From assembly GCA_041694635.1 (NCBI GenBank), contig JBDNHI010000143.1, positions 1 through 64,000 on the forward strand: a DNA stretch of 64,000 nucleotides, in the 5' to 3' direction. The notes under the pieces are model-generated. The model saw only the letters and a program-made list of their open reading frames with translations, was not told the origin of the DNA and did no database searches. The translations under genes were made by a program, and so were the position numbers. Positions 52,210 through 60,664 of the stretch are shown here, piece by piece (the stretch's first letter is position 1; each line of letters begins with the position of its first letter). The stretch is from UBA969 sp041694635 (lineage in GTDB: Bacteria > Planctomycetota > Planctomycetia > Gemmatales > Gemmataceae).

Positions 52210-53790
52210 TTAAACTTCGTTTTCAGAATCTTTAGAATTTTCAAGATTAAATGAGGCATCTGTAGCAGATGAAACAGCAAGTTTCTTGAGTTTTTTTTGT
52301 AGGGAATCAGCTTTCATTCCAAGAGATTTGGCAGCTTTTTCCATATCGTTGGAATTCTCTGAAAGAGCCTTTTTAATTTTATCCTGTAACTTCCAATCTT
52401 GGATAACTCGATATAAGGTTCGCTCGCCTATCCCCAGCATTCGTGCAGCTTCCTCACGGTTCCCATTGGTAAGTGCAAGAGATTGTTCGATATAGAAGCG
52501 TTCCACTTCAGCTAGTGGCCTGCCAATTAAGTGAGAAGCCTGCAGAGATTGGCCCGTACCAGGTTGAATTCGATTAAGGATATTTCCTTCTTGAACATCG
52601 TCAATATTAAGGGTGGAATCGACATCAAGCACGACCATACTCTCGATAAAATTTCGCAATTCACGAACATTTCCGGGCCAATCGTAAAGGGTCATAGCCC
52701 GTCGGACTGGTTCAGCAATGTTGATTGCATTTTTGCCGTGAAGCTGATTAAATTCTTTCAAAAAGTGTGCAGCAAGAATAGGAATATCTTCTCTTTTTTC
52801 TCGAAGGGTGGGTAGGCGTATTTTCAGTCGGTTCAATCTGAAGAATAAATCTTGCCTGAAGGTTCCGTTTGCAACCGCAGTTTCTAAGTCTTGATGGGTT
52901 GCAGAAACAACTCGCACATTAATTTTTAAAGGCTCGTTGCTGCCAATCCTGAAAACTTCATTGTTTTCAAGAACGCGAAGTAATTTGGCCTGTAATGCCA
53001 TAGGCATATCGCCCACTTCGTCTAGGAAGAGCGTACCCCCATGCGCATATTCAAATCTTCCTTTACGCATCCGTTCGGCACCAGTAAAAGCCCCCGGTTC
53101 GTGGCCGAAAAGTTCATCATCAAGTAGATTTTCATTTAGTGCAGTACAATTCATTGCCACAAAAGGTTTATTTTTTCTGGGACTGTTGTTGTGAATGGCT
53201 TTCGCAACCAATTCCTTGCCGGTCCCTGTTTCACCTTGAACTAAAACGGTAGCATTAGTTGGAGCTATGCTCTGTAATTTTACAACCACCTCGTGCATTT
53301 TGCCACTGTTTCCAAGTACTCCCTCGAATCCAAACTTCTCATCAAGCTGTCGTTTTAACTCTCGGTTGGCGCGTGCGAGCCTAAGTTTTTCAGTCGATTT
53401 TTCAACTATAACTCTTAGCTCTGCCAAATCAAGTGGCTTGGTTAGGTAATTAGATGCACCTTGCTTAATTGCTTCAACCGCTGTTTTAATATCTGCGTGA
53501 CCAGTAATTACGATAACTTCTGTTTCTGGAAGCTCTTCTTTAGCTTTTCGAACAATCGCAAGCCCATCAATATCCGCCATCCGTAAGTCAGTAAGTACGA
53601 CATCAAAACTTTCGCTTTCAATTTTCTTGGCACCTTCTTTACCACTTAAGGCAAGGATGCACTCAAATCCAACTCGCTCCAGACTTTCTGCAACAACTTC
53701 TGCGTGATGTTTTTCATCATCTATTATTAAAACACGCATTCCCTCCCCCGCTTTGCGATTTAAAAGGGGTTTAGATTTATTAATTTCCAT
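52210..53790 (-). CDS. NtrC-family sigma-54 response regulator
   Basis: Transcription activator for sigma-54 promoters. The receiver domain has the acidic pair in VLIIDDEKHH and phospho-acceptor Asp68 in VVLTDLRMADIDG. The AAA+ domain has the P-loop GETGTGKE, the sigma-54 contact loop GAFTGA, GGTLFLDEVGDMP and DWPGNVRELRNF. The C-terminus holds a Fis-type helix-turn-helix (REEAARMLGIGERTLYRVIQ) followed by a second similar one (DMEKAAKSLGMKADSLQKKL). The start at 53790 has AGGGG seven bases upstream; an ATG at 53739 is possible. No partner kinase is adjacent. Confidence 0.93.
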   Translation of the reverse strand: MEINKSKPLLNRKAGEGMRVLIIDDEKHHAEVVAESLERVGFECILALSGKEGAKKIESESFDVVLTDLRMADIDGLAIVRKAKEELPETEVIVITGHADIKTAVEAIKQGASNYLTKPLDLAELRVIVEKSTEKLRLARANRELKRQLDEKFGFEGVLGNSGKMHEVVVKLQSIAPTNATVLVQGETGTGKELVAKAIHNNSPRKNKPFVAMNCTALNENLLDDELFGHEPGAFTGAERMRKGRFEYAHGGTLFLDEVGDMPMALQAKLLRVLENNEVFRIGSNEPLKINVRVVSATHQDLETAVANGTFRQDLFFRLNRLKIRLPTLREKREDIPILAAHFLKEFNQLHGKNAINIAEPVRRAMTLYDWPGNVRELRNFIESMVVLDVDSTLNIDDVQEGNILNRIQPGTGQSLQASHLIGRPLAEVERFYIEQSLALTNGNREEAARMLGIGERTLYRVIQDWKLQDKIKKALSENSNDMEKAAKSLGMKADSLQKKLKKLAVSSATDASFNLENSKDSENEV

Positions 53791-53999
53791 AAAACAATCC
53801 CCTGCTTGCACATCATTTTCACAATAGTGACATTGTATGGTTTAACTAAAGCAGTTGCCTAGTCTCTATTAACTTCTTATTTTCTCGTTAAAGAACGCAA
53901 GTTCGTAAACCCGATAATACAAGTAAGATTCGTTGGATTTGGTAAAATCGTAACAGGCTGGGTATTTTGACAAAGCTGGGTAACTTTTGGGATAAAGTA

Positions 54000-55457
54000 A
54001 TGAATTTGACTGAACCACAATTGTTGTTAGAGAAAATATCCGCTTTGAGGGAAAAGCTTGAAAAAGCAGTGCAGGATTCTGTTTCAGCACCATTTTCTGA
54101 CGAAGACAACCTTTCTGTATTTCTAAAAAAAGATAAATTAAGATCTCAACTAGAGGAACTTGATGTTTCTGACTCGTTAATAATTGCAGAATCTAAAAGC
54201 CCGCAATTATTGAGACTTCCAGTTCAACTCACTTCTAAAGCCCGAGAACTTCTCCTTTATGGTAAAGAATTAATTACAGATCTTAGATGCCTTGCCAATG
54301 CTTTTACCTTATACCAAACGGATGAAGATTCTTCTCCTAAAAGAGGGGTCCAAGAATCTGGCGCATTAATAAAGCTTTATCGAGAAACGGCAGCGATGGC
54401 CGATACCGCACTTCGTATGATCCCAAATTTCCCAGAATCGGCTTCAAGTCAGTTGCAACTCTGTGCTGGGGTAGAAGCTATCTTTCAGGTTATTTCACAG
54501 CGGCTAAGAATTCTTAGGCAAGCATGCTCTAATAAAGATAAAGAGCTTCATAAAATAAATCAGCTTGTTGGAATTCTTGAGAGAATTACTCACGCAAAGC
54601 ATGTAGCTTTTTCTGAAGTTCAATTTTTAGTGGATGATATTCTTACGGAGGCGAGGTCTGGAGAACACATTCGTTTTCTTCGGGAAGATGCAGAATATGT
54701 TTCTCGTTATGTTGCTTGTAAAGGATTGAACCTAGCCCGTGTGGTTGCTCGAGTTATAGCCCAAGATTTAGAATTACGAAATATAAGCACTGAAATAATT
54801 AGCGCTGCATTATTCCTCGATGTTGGGATCATGAAATTAAGTTCCTCTGGGGCTTTAGAATCTGAAAAGCTATATGGAAAAATTTCCCGAGAACACGAAT
54901 CCCATTGTTTTCTTGGTTCGGAACTACTTCGTAATGCATTTCCTGAATTTCCTCTACTAGCTGAAGCTGCCCTTTGTCATCACGAAAATAACGATGGTTC
55001 AGGGTTCCCATCAGGTTTTTATGCCCACGAGATATCTCTTACGATTCGATTTCTTGCAGTTTGCGAAAGGTATATCGCCAGGTGTATGTCCTCTCCTCTC
55101 GATAAAGCTATGAATACTAAAGGCGCACTTACTTCAGTACTTATAGATAGTGAAGATGGAAAACTAGACAAAACTTATGCAAGGTATTTGCTTGCAATAT
55201 CTTTTTATCCCTCAGGTACAGCCGTAGAATTGTCGGATGGTTCGCTAGGCATAGTGCTTGCAAATCCGCCGCCACGACCGTTAGATGCAGATTCAAACAG
55301 TGAAATTGTTGCTGTTTTGAGAGAACCGGATGGTGGCTATCTTCCTAAACCAAAAATCGTCGACCTTGCTGGAAAAGTATCCCCTGCGGTACTTAGGTGC
55401 CTTTCCCAATTAGAAAAAGATGAGTTGATTGCATCTGAATTTCCGGAGTGGAACTAA
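54000..55457 (+). CDS. Degenerate HD-GYP-like protein
   Basis: A protein of about 485 residues. The first 250 are helical with no recognised domain (possible coiled coil at 1-30). From about residue 250 it resembles HD-GYP domains: LARVVARVIAQDLEL, ALFLDVGIMKL, and HHENNDGSGFPSGF, followed by IRFLAVCERYIA. The HD pair reads LD, the GYP reads GFP, and the first His is Asn, so the metal site is incomplete and cyclic-di-GMP hydrolysis is doubtful. The ATG at 54000 is preferred (GGGA seven bases upstream); a TTG at 53967 is possible. It is divergent from the NtrC-type gene. Confidence 0.65.
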   Translation: MNLTEPQLLLEKISALREKLEKAVQDSVSAPFSDEDNLSVFLKKDKLRSQLEELDVSDSLIIAESKSPQLLRLPVQLTSKARELLLYGKELITDLRCLANAFTLYQTDEDSSPKRGVQESGALIKLYRETAAMADTALRMIPNFPESASSQLQLCAGVEAIFQVISQRLRILRQACSNKDKELHKINQLVGILERITHAKHVAFSEVQFLVDDILTEARSGEHIRFLREDAEYVSRYVACKGLNLARVVARVIAQDLELRNISTEIISAALFLDVGIMKLSSSGALESEKLYGKISREHESHCFLGSELLRNAFPEFPLLAEAALCHHENNDGSGFPSGFYAHEISLTIRFLAVCERYIARCMSSPLDKAMNTKGALTSVLIDSEDGKLDKTYARYLLAISFYPSGTAVELSDGSLGIVLANPPPRPLDADSNSEIVAVLREPDGGYLPKPKIVDLAGKVSPAVLRCLSQLEKDELIASEFPEWN

Positions 55458-55474
55458 TTAAACGAAGGTGGTAA

Positions 55475-56176
55475 ATGTTTCCTAGGCGTTATATTACTTA
55501 TGTAGAAGCAACTCGCCATCCTTGGCCTAATTTTCTATTCTTGCTTCCTATCGTATTTCTTTATGAAGTTGCAGTTTGGTATTGCAATCATCATCAAGCT
55601 GAATCGGTAAGGAATGGGGCTGATGGTTGGGTCAGGCAGAATTTAATTCAGTATGGGCAACATCTTATTTGGTTGCCACCCGTGTGCCTTCTTTTCTTTT
55701 ATGCGTTTCAGAGTTTTATAAGGTGGTGGAGCAGGCCAGATGAAAATGTCGAAACTGTTACAGGTATGGTTTTAGAAAGTGGAATTTTTGGTATGGTCTT
55801 ATGGCTCATTGCTGGATTATGGAGTAAAGGTTTTCTTGCTTCAGGCGTAGATTCATCTGGGGGTATTTCATCTGCATGGGTAACCTACCTAGGCGCAGGA
55901 ATTTATGAAGAAGCTTTGTTTAGATTGTTAGGAATTCACTTGGTGTTATTGCTTTTTCCTGGAAAATATTTCCCCGCATTACCTCTCGCCTTTGTTCTAT
56001 CCTCTTTGGGATTTGCTTTTTCTCATCATCTAGGTGTGTACGGTGAACCCTTTATATTCGATATTTTTATATTCCGATCCTTGGCTGGATTGTATTTTTG
56101 TTTGGTTTATATGTTTCGAGGATTCGGAATTGCAGTGGGCGCACATGTAATCTACGATTTCATTGTTTCCGTTTAA
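55475..56176 (+). CDS. CPBP-family intramembrane metalloprotease
   Basis: Polytopic membrane protein of the CPBP (CAAX protease and bacteriocin-processing-like) family. Motif 1 is EEALFR at residues 145-150, motif 2 is SSLGFAFSHHLG, and motif 3 is GAHVIYDF. These are the usual metal and catalytic residues, so it is probably active. The substrate is unknown. It follows the HD-GYP-like gene by 17 bases with GAAGGTGG upstream, so the two are likely co-transcribed. Confidence 0.85.
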   Translation: MFPRRYITYVEATRHPWPNFLFLLPIVFLYEVAVWYCNHHQAESVRNGADGWVRQNLIQYGQHLIWLPPVCLLFFYAFQSFIRWWSRPDENVETVTGMVLESGIFGMVLWLIAGLWSKGFLASGVDSSGGISSAWVTYLGAGIYEEALFRLLGIHLVLLLFPGKYFPALPLAFVLSSLGFAFSHHLGVYGEPFIFDIFIFRSLAGLYFCLVYMFRGFGIAVGAHVIYDFIVSV

Positions 56177-56189
56177 TTACATTTAGACT

Positions 56190-58151
56190 TTAAGCAGAAG
56201 TTGTTTTTTTTGAACCCGTCATTAAAGAAATTAAAATCAAAGTAATGAATCCTAACGGGATTGTAACAATTCCTGGTTGGCTGAATGGAACTAATGCACT
56301 TTCGGGAGATAAGCCGTAAATATCTTTAAAGGTATCAGCGCTGCAAAGTATCCAAGCAAGAGAGGAAACCATCCCAACTAAAACAGCAGTTATAATGCCT
56401 TCTTTTGTAGTTTTTTTCCAAAAAAGTAGCATAACTAGCGAAGGGAGATTAGCGCTTGCAGCTACACTAAACGCCCATCCTACGAGATAATTTACATTCA
56501 TTTTTTGGAACAAAATACCAAGGACGATTGCGATAATACCAACAAAAATGGATGATATTTTCCCAGCTTTGACTTTTGTTTCATCTTTCATTGGAATATT
56601 AAGGTAACCAGAAAGTAAATCGTGAACAACCGCACCACTTGCCGCAACAATCAATCCGCTTACGGTTCCAAGTACCGTGGTAAAAGCAATTGCAGAGATC
56701 ATTGCAAACATAATTTCGCCAAAACTACGGGCTAGCAGAGGTGCCGCCATATTACTGTCACTCACATCAAGGGCACCACTAGTCATAGCCCCTAATCCAA
56801 GAAACAAAGTTAAAACATAGAAAAATCCAATAGTTGTAATTCCTACCACGGTGCTATTTCTGGCACAAGCTTGACTTTTTACAGTGTAATAACGAATTAA
56901 AATATGTGGTAAAGAAGCGGTTCCGCAAAATAAAGCAAGCATAAGTGAAATGAAGTTAAGCTTATCAGTAAATTTGTCGCTTCGAATGCCTTTTAGAGAA
57001 GGATGATTTCCTGGGCTTAAAATTTCGCTGCCTTGGGTTGGTTTGGGAAAATAAACCGTTAGAGTGGAACCATCCTCTTGCTTGAATTTTTCATTTCCCC
57101 AAAGAATGATTTCACTTTGCTGAACCGTTCGGATGAATTCAAGAGGTCCAAGGGGCCCAGTCTCTTTTTTATCACTTGGAAGTTTTGCAACAGTGCCAAC
57201 AGGCCAAATATCACCATCATTTGGCCCTTTACCTTTGGGCAATCCATTAACAATCGGTTTTTCACCAACTTTCGTTCCTTCAAGGACAGTCTGTGTTTCG
57301 TAAAGATGGAAGTAATTTGGTTCATTTTTTGATTTTTGAATTTTCCAAATTGTGGTTTGTTTCGATTCCGAATCATTGATTCTAAGAAACGGTTTATCTT
57401 TCCATATACTTTCATCCTTCAAAATAACCCCATTAGTAAACCCCATAGCTTTGCTGTCGGATTGGGTTTGAAGTTCAAATGGTCCACGAACTTGAAGTTG
57501 ATGGTGCTTTGGATCAACAGTCTGCTGATCAACTGTTAGGCCGCGATTTAAAATTAGTACCACAAGAATAAAACTAAAAAGCACAAGAAGTGAGCCCTTA
57601 AGAAATTGAACATAAGTTGTGCTAACCATTCCAGCCGTTGTCACAATGAGAGTTACTACGGTACCAACGATAAGAACCCCAGCATAATGAGGAAAGCCCA
57701 AGAGCGGTTGAATAAGCACCCCAGCCCCAACCATTTGAGGAATCAGATAAAAAATACTAACAGCAAGTGTACTTATTGCAGCAACAAGTTTGATTCCGGG
57801 CGAATCAAACTTTGCATCTAAGGCATCAGCGAAAGTATATTTTCCCAAGCGTTTAATAGGCTCTGCAATAACAAACAGCGCAACAATCCACCCTGCAAGG
57901 TACCCGATGGAATACAGGAAGCCATCATAGCCAAAAAAAGCGATCATACCGCAAATGCCAAGAAATGAAGCTGCACTTAGGTAATCGCCAGCAAAAGCTA
58001 TACCATTAACGAACCAGTGAACCTCGCCATGCGCTGCAAAATACCCTTGAGATGACTTGGTTTTTCCTGCGAAGAAAAAACTTATTCCTAGAGTAAGAGC
58101 CACAAAAGTTGAGAAAATAAGAACTGCAATCCAAGAGGCTTCATGTATCAC
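56190..58151 (-). CDS. ActP-like sodium:solute symporter with large loop
   Basis: Member of the sodium:solute symporter family close to cation/acetate symporter ActP. Family segments are FVNGIAFAGDYLSAASFLGI, YLAGWIVALFVIAEPIKRLG, LPHILIRYYTV and ISAIAFTTVLGTVSGLIVAA. About 185 hydrophilic residues (205-388) lie between two membrane helices, where ActP of E. coli has about 60. The start is GTG at 58151, overlapping the stop of the DUF485 gene (GTGA). Substrate by family: acetate or another small carboxylate; this is inference. Confidence 0.87.
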   Translation of the reverse strand: MIHEASWIAVLIFSTFVALTLGISFFFAGKTKSSQGYFAAHGEVHWFVNGIAFAGDYLSAASFLGICGMIAFFGYDGFLYSIGYLAGWIVALFVIAEPIKRLGKYTFADALDAKFDSPGIKLVAAISTLAVSIFYLIPQMVGAGVLIQPLLGFPHYAGVLIVGTVVTLIVTTAGMVSTTYVQFLKGSLLVLFSFILVVLILNRGLTVDQQTVDPKHHQLQVRGPFELQTQSDSKAMGFTNGVILKDESIWKDKPFLRINDSESKQTTIWKIQKSKNEPNYFHLYETQTVLEGTKVGEKPIVNGLPKGKGPNDGDIWPVGTVAKLPSDKKETGPLGPLEFIRTVQQSEIILWGNEKFKQEDGSTLTVYFPKPTQGSEILSPGNHPSLKGIRSDKFTDKLNFISLMLALFCGTASLPHILIRYYTVKSQACARNSTVVGITTIGFFYVLTLFLGLGAMTSGALDVSDSNMAAPLLARSFGEIMFAMISAIAFTTVLGTVSGLIVAASGAVVHDLLSGYLNIPMKDETKVKAGKISSIFVGIIAIVLGILFQKMNVNYLVGWAFSVAASANLPSLVMLLFWKKTTKEGIITAVLVGMVSSLAWILCSADTFKDIYGLSPESALVPFSQPGIVTIPLGFITLILISLMTGSKKTTSA

Positions 58152-58405
58152 CGGTCAAGTTCTCCCGAGTGGCTGCCTGTTTTTCTGAAGACCCAGCTAT
58201 AAACAAGTGCTAGAAAAACTGCACTAAAAATTAAAGCAAAACCATAAATAACAGGAATGTTGATCCCTATAGTAGTAAGTGATGCTATTTTGTCTGCATA
58301 AAAAGTGTTTAGTAACACAAAAATAGTGTAAATAATGACATAAAAGAAAAAGAATTTAAACCCTAGGGGTGTGTGATCACTTTCAGGAAGATTATTTCCA
58401 CTCAT
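58148..58405 (-). CDS. DUF485 membrane protein, partner of the symporter
   Basis: Small protein of about 85 residues with two membrane segments (FKFFFFYVIIYTIFVLLNTF and IPVIYGFALIFSAVFLALVY) and a polar C-terminus. It has the DUF485 (YjcH) layout, which is regularly encoded just before ActP, as here. ATG at 58405 is chosen; an adjacent TTG at 58408 also fits AAGGG spacing. It overlaps the symporter gene by four bases. Confidence 0.85.
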   Translation of the reverse strand: MSGNNLPESDHTPLGFKFFFFYVIIYTIFVLLNTFYADKIASLTTIGINIPVIYGFALIFSAVFLALVYSWVFRKTGSHSGELDR

Positions 58406-58432
58406 CAACTTATGCCCTTTACTAAATAATTT

Positions 58433-59773
58433 CTAAGCAAGATACCAACCTTTTCGGTATTCTCGCTTTATAAAGGAATCTGCTTCAGGGCAATTGGTGG
58501 CTTTGAGTTTTTCAACATCCCACATAAGCTTTTTACCTGCACGGAATGCCACATTCCCCAGATGGTTAGATTCTGTTAGCCATCCAGAATACTGAAAATT
58601 ACAGGTGGTGGGTGAGCCAGTTTTGCAGGCTAACAACCACTCCGCATAATGACCAATTGATTTTGGAATAAATGGCTCAGGCTTTTTGAAACTTGCAAAT
58701 TCTTTTTCGGGCAGCATTAAATGTTTGCTATAGTCAGAAAGTAGCATTCCTTTGTCACCTACAAATAAAACACCACTGTTCCAAGCAGGGATTTTTCCTT
58801 CAATAATTGCAAGAGGTTTGTTGGCCCCTTGATACCAGACCATTTTCACTGCGGGCATCTCTCCCCTTGCAGGGAATTCATAATTAGCTTGCATAGAGGC
58901 TGGTGCAATCTCAGGATGAGCAGAAGGGCCAGAGGTCTCTACGCTTAAAGGAGCCTTAAGTTTTAATGCCCAGAATGCTAAATCGTTCCAATGACTACCT
59001 AAATCAGACATAGTTCCATTACCAAAATCCCACCATCGGTACCATTTAGGTCCTGGTAAATATACCGAATTAAAAGGACGATAGGGCGCTGGCCCAAGCC
59101 AAAGATCCCAATCTAGCCCAGTAGGAATAGGACTAGTTTCTTTAGGCCTTTCGGTAACCTGTACAATATCGCCGTTTTTTTTCGCATCTTCTTTGGACTG
59201 AAGACCCCAAGCCCTTCCAACCCAAATATGTACCTCTCTCACAGGGCCGATTGCATTCGTTTGCACAAGTTCAACAACTCTGCGGTAATTCTCGGTTGCG
59301 TGAATTTGAATGCCCATTTGTGTAGCAACATTAGTTTTTGCAGCTACTTCTCGAATTAATCTAGCTTCCCAAATATTATGAGTTAATGGCTTTTCACAAT
59401 AAACATGCTTCCCCGACCGTAATGCTGCTAAGGTAACAAAAGCGTGAGTGTGTTCGCTGGTGCTGACCACGACCCCATCGAAGTCCTTAGCATTTTCAAA
59501 CATCTTTCTGAAATCGGAAAACTTTTTAGCTTTGTTGTGGGTTGCAGAAGCTTTACCAAGAGAATCAGCATTGATATCGCAGAGTGCTACAATATTTTCG
59601 GATGCTACGCCAGCTAAGTTACTTGCACCCCTACCCCCAACGCCAACAATAGCGAGGTTCAATTTGTTGTAGGTGTTTTGTGCTCGAATAAAATTTGGTG
59701 CTGCAATCGAAAATGTAGAGCCTGTTAAAACAGCATTTTTAATAAACTTTCTTCGCGATAGATTTTTTGACAT
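58433..59773 (-). CDS. Gfo/Idh/MocA-family oxidoreductase with Tat signal
   Basis: NAD(P)-dependent oxidoreductase, exported by Tat (LSRRKFIKNAVLTGSTFS). The Rossmann motif is LAIVGVGGRGASNLAGV, and the catalytic region GKHVYCEKPLTHNIWEAR keeps the canonical EKP. The planctomycete-type C-terminal part has WYRWWDFGNGTMSDLGSHWN. Length is 446 residues from 59773, where AAGG lies six bases upstream. It lies in a run with DUF1080 and the multi-domain dehydrogenase, so a role in sugar oxidation, perhaps via 3-keto sugars, is plausible. Confidence 0.9.
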   Translation of the reverse strand: MSKNLSRRKFIKNAVLTGSTFSIAAPNFIRAQNTYNKLNLAIVGVGGRGASNLAGVASENIVALCDINADSLGKASATHNKAKKFSDFRKMFENAKDFDGVVVSTSEHTHAFVTLAALRSGKHVYCEKPLTHNIWEARLIREVAAKTNVATQMGIQIHATENYRRVVELVQTNAIGPVREVHIWVGRAWGLQSKEDAKKNGDIVQVTERPKETSPIPTGLDWDLWLGPAPYRPFNSVYLPGPKWYRWWDFGNGTMSDLGSHWNDLAFWALKLKAPLSVETSGPSAHPEIAPASMQANYEFPARGEMPAVKMVWYQGANKPLAIIEGKIPAWNSGVLFVGDKGMLLSDYSKHLMLPEKEFASFKKPEPFIPKSIGHYAEWLLACKTGSPTTCNFQYSGWLTESNHLGNVAFRAGKKLMWDVEKLKATNCPEADSFIKREYRKGWYLA

Positions 59774-59817
59774 AAGGCGCCTTTTCCTTGGTATCAAAGC
59801 TTTAATTAACCTTAAAT

Positions 59818-60564
59818 CTAAGGAAGTTCCCTGATCTTTATATTTTTAAATTCAATTGGAGAACCTTCCGACTCCAAGCAGATATAACCTGTTTTAGGGT
59901 CACAATCCTTACCACCCGAAACTATTTCTCCATTAACCCAAAGGCGAACTTCACCATTAATTGCTCGAATATAATAGTGGTTCCATTCGTTAACCCCTTT
60001 AGAAACATTCTTGGAGGGAAAACTGCGACTACCATTTGGAGATTTTGGTTCAAAAGGAGTCATCTTTGATTTACCTACAGGGAAAACATCACCGTGAGTT
60101 GTAAACCAATCAGATTTTTTTTTATTTTGCTTCTCATAATTTTCAGCATACCCGTGGTCCAGAATTTGAACCTCAATGCCAGCTTTAGGCAGTTGGTTTG
60201 GCTTAAGTCCTTCTAAGCCTTCATCGCCGGCCCATAAGAAAACACCAGAATTACCTGCATGCTTCATATGACGCCAGTCTGCAACCAATTCAAAGTTGGT
60301 GTATTTCTTTTTAGTACGGGTAACGCCTACTGGGGTTCCTTTGCAGAATATGACGCCTTCTTTCCATACCCAAGTGTCTTCAGCGCAATTGACATTTTGA
60401 AAATCACCTTCTTTAAGTATGGACCAGCCATTTCCTTCCCCTTGAATATCAGCATTAGAAACCTTAATGGATTGTTCTTGAGCTTTAACAACATTGCTTT
60501 TACAAATACATAAAATTAAAGTAAATAAAGCAACGGTTCTTGAAAATCTGAGAAATGTTTGCAT
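59818..60564 (-). CDS. DUF1080 (3-keto-disaccharide hydrolase-type) protein
   Basis: Secreted protein of 248 residues. It has a signal peptide (TVALFTLILCICKSNVVKAQ) and a concanavalin-like beta-sandwich of the DUF1080 family: YTNFELVADWRHMKHAGNSG, VFLWAGDEGLEGLKPNQLP, GIEVQILDHGYAENYE and the end GYICLESEGSPIEFKNIKIR. Members of this family include 3-keto-glycoside hydrolases that work with Gfo/Idh/MocA dehydrogenases, the same pairing as here. It is 44 bases before the Gfo/Idh gene. Confidence 0.9.
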   Translation of the reverse strand: MQTFLRFSRTVALFTLILCICKSNVVKAQEQSIKVSNADIQGEGNGWSILKEGDFQNVNCAEDTWVWKEGVIFCKGTPVGVTRTKKKYTNFELVADWRHMKHAGNSGVFLWAGDEGLEGLKPNQLPKAGIEVQILDHGYAENYEKQNKKKSDWFTTHGDVFPVGKSKMTPFEPKSPNGSRSFPSKNVSKGVNEWNHYYIRAINGEVRLWVNGEIVSGGKDCDPKTGYICLESEGSPIEFKNIKIRELP

Positions 60565-60664
60565 AGTAAAATCTCGTGGTTAAGAAACATCAGAATGTAA
60601 TTATTAAAAATACAATGAACTTATCGTTCTAGATAGATTAATTTCATCTAACTGGGAAAATTTA

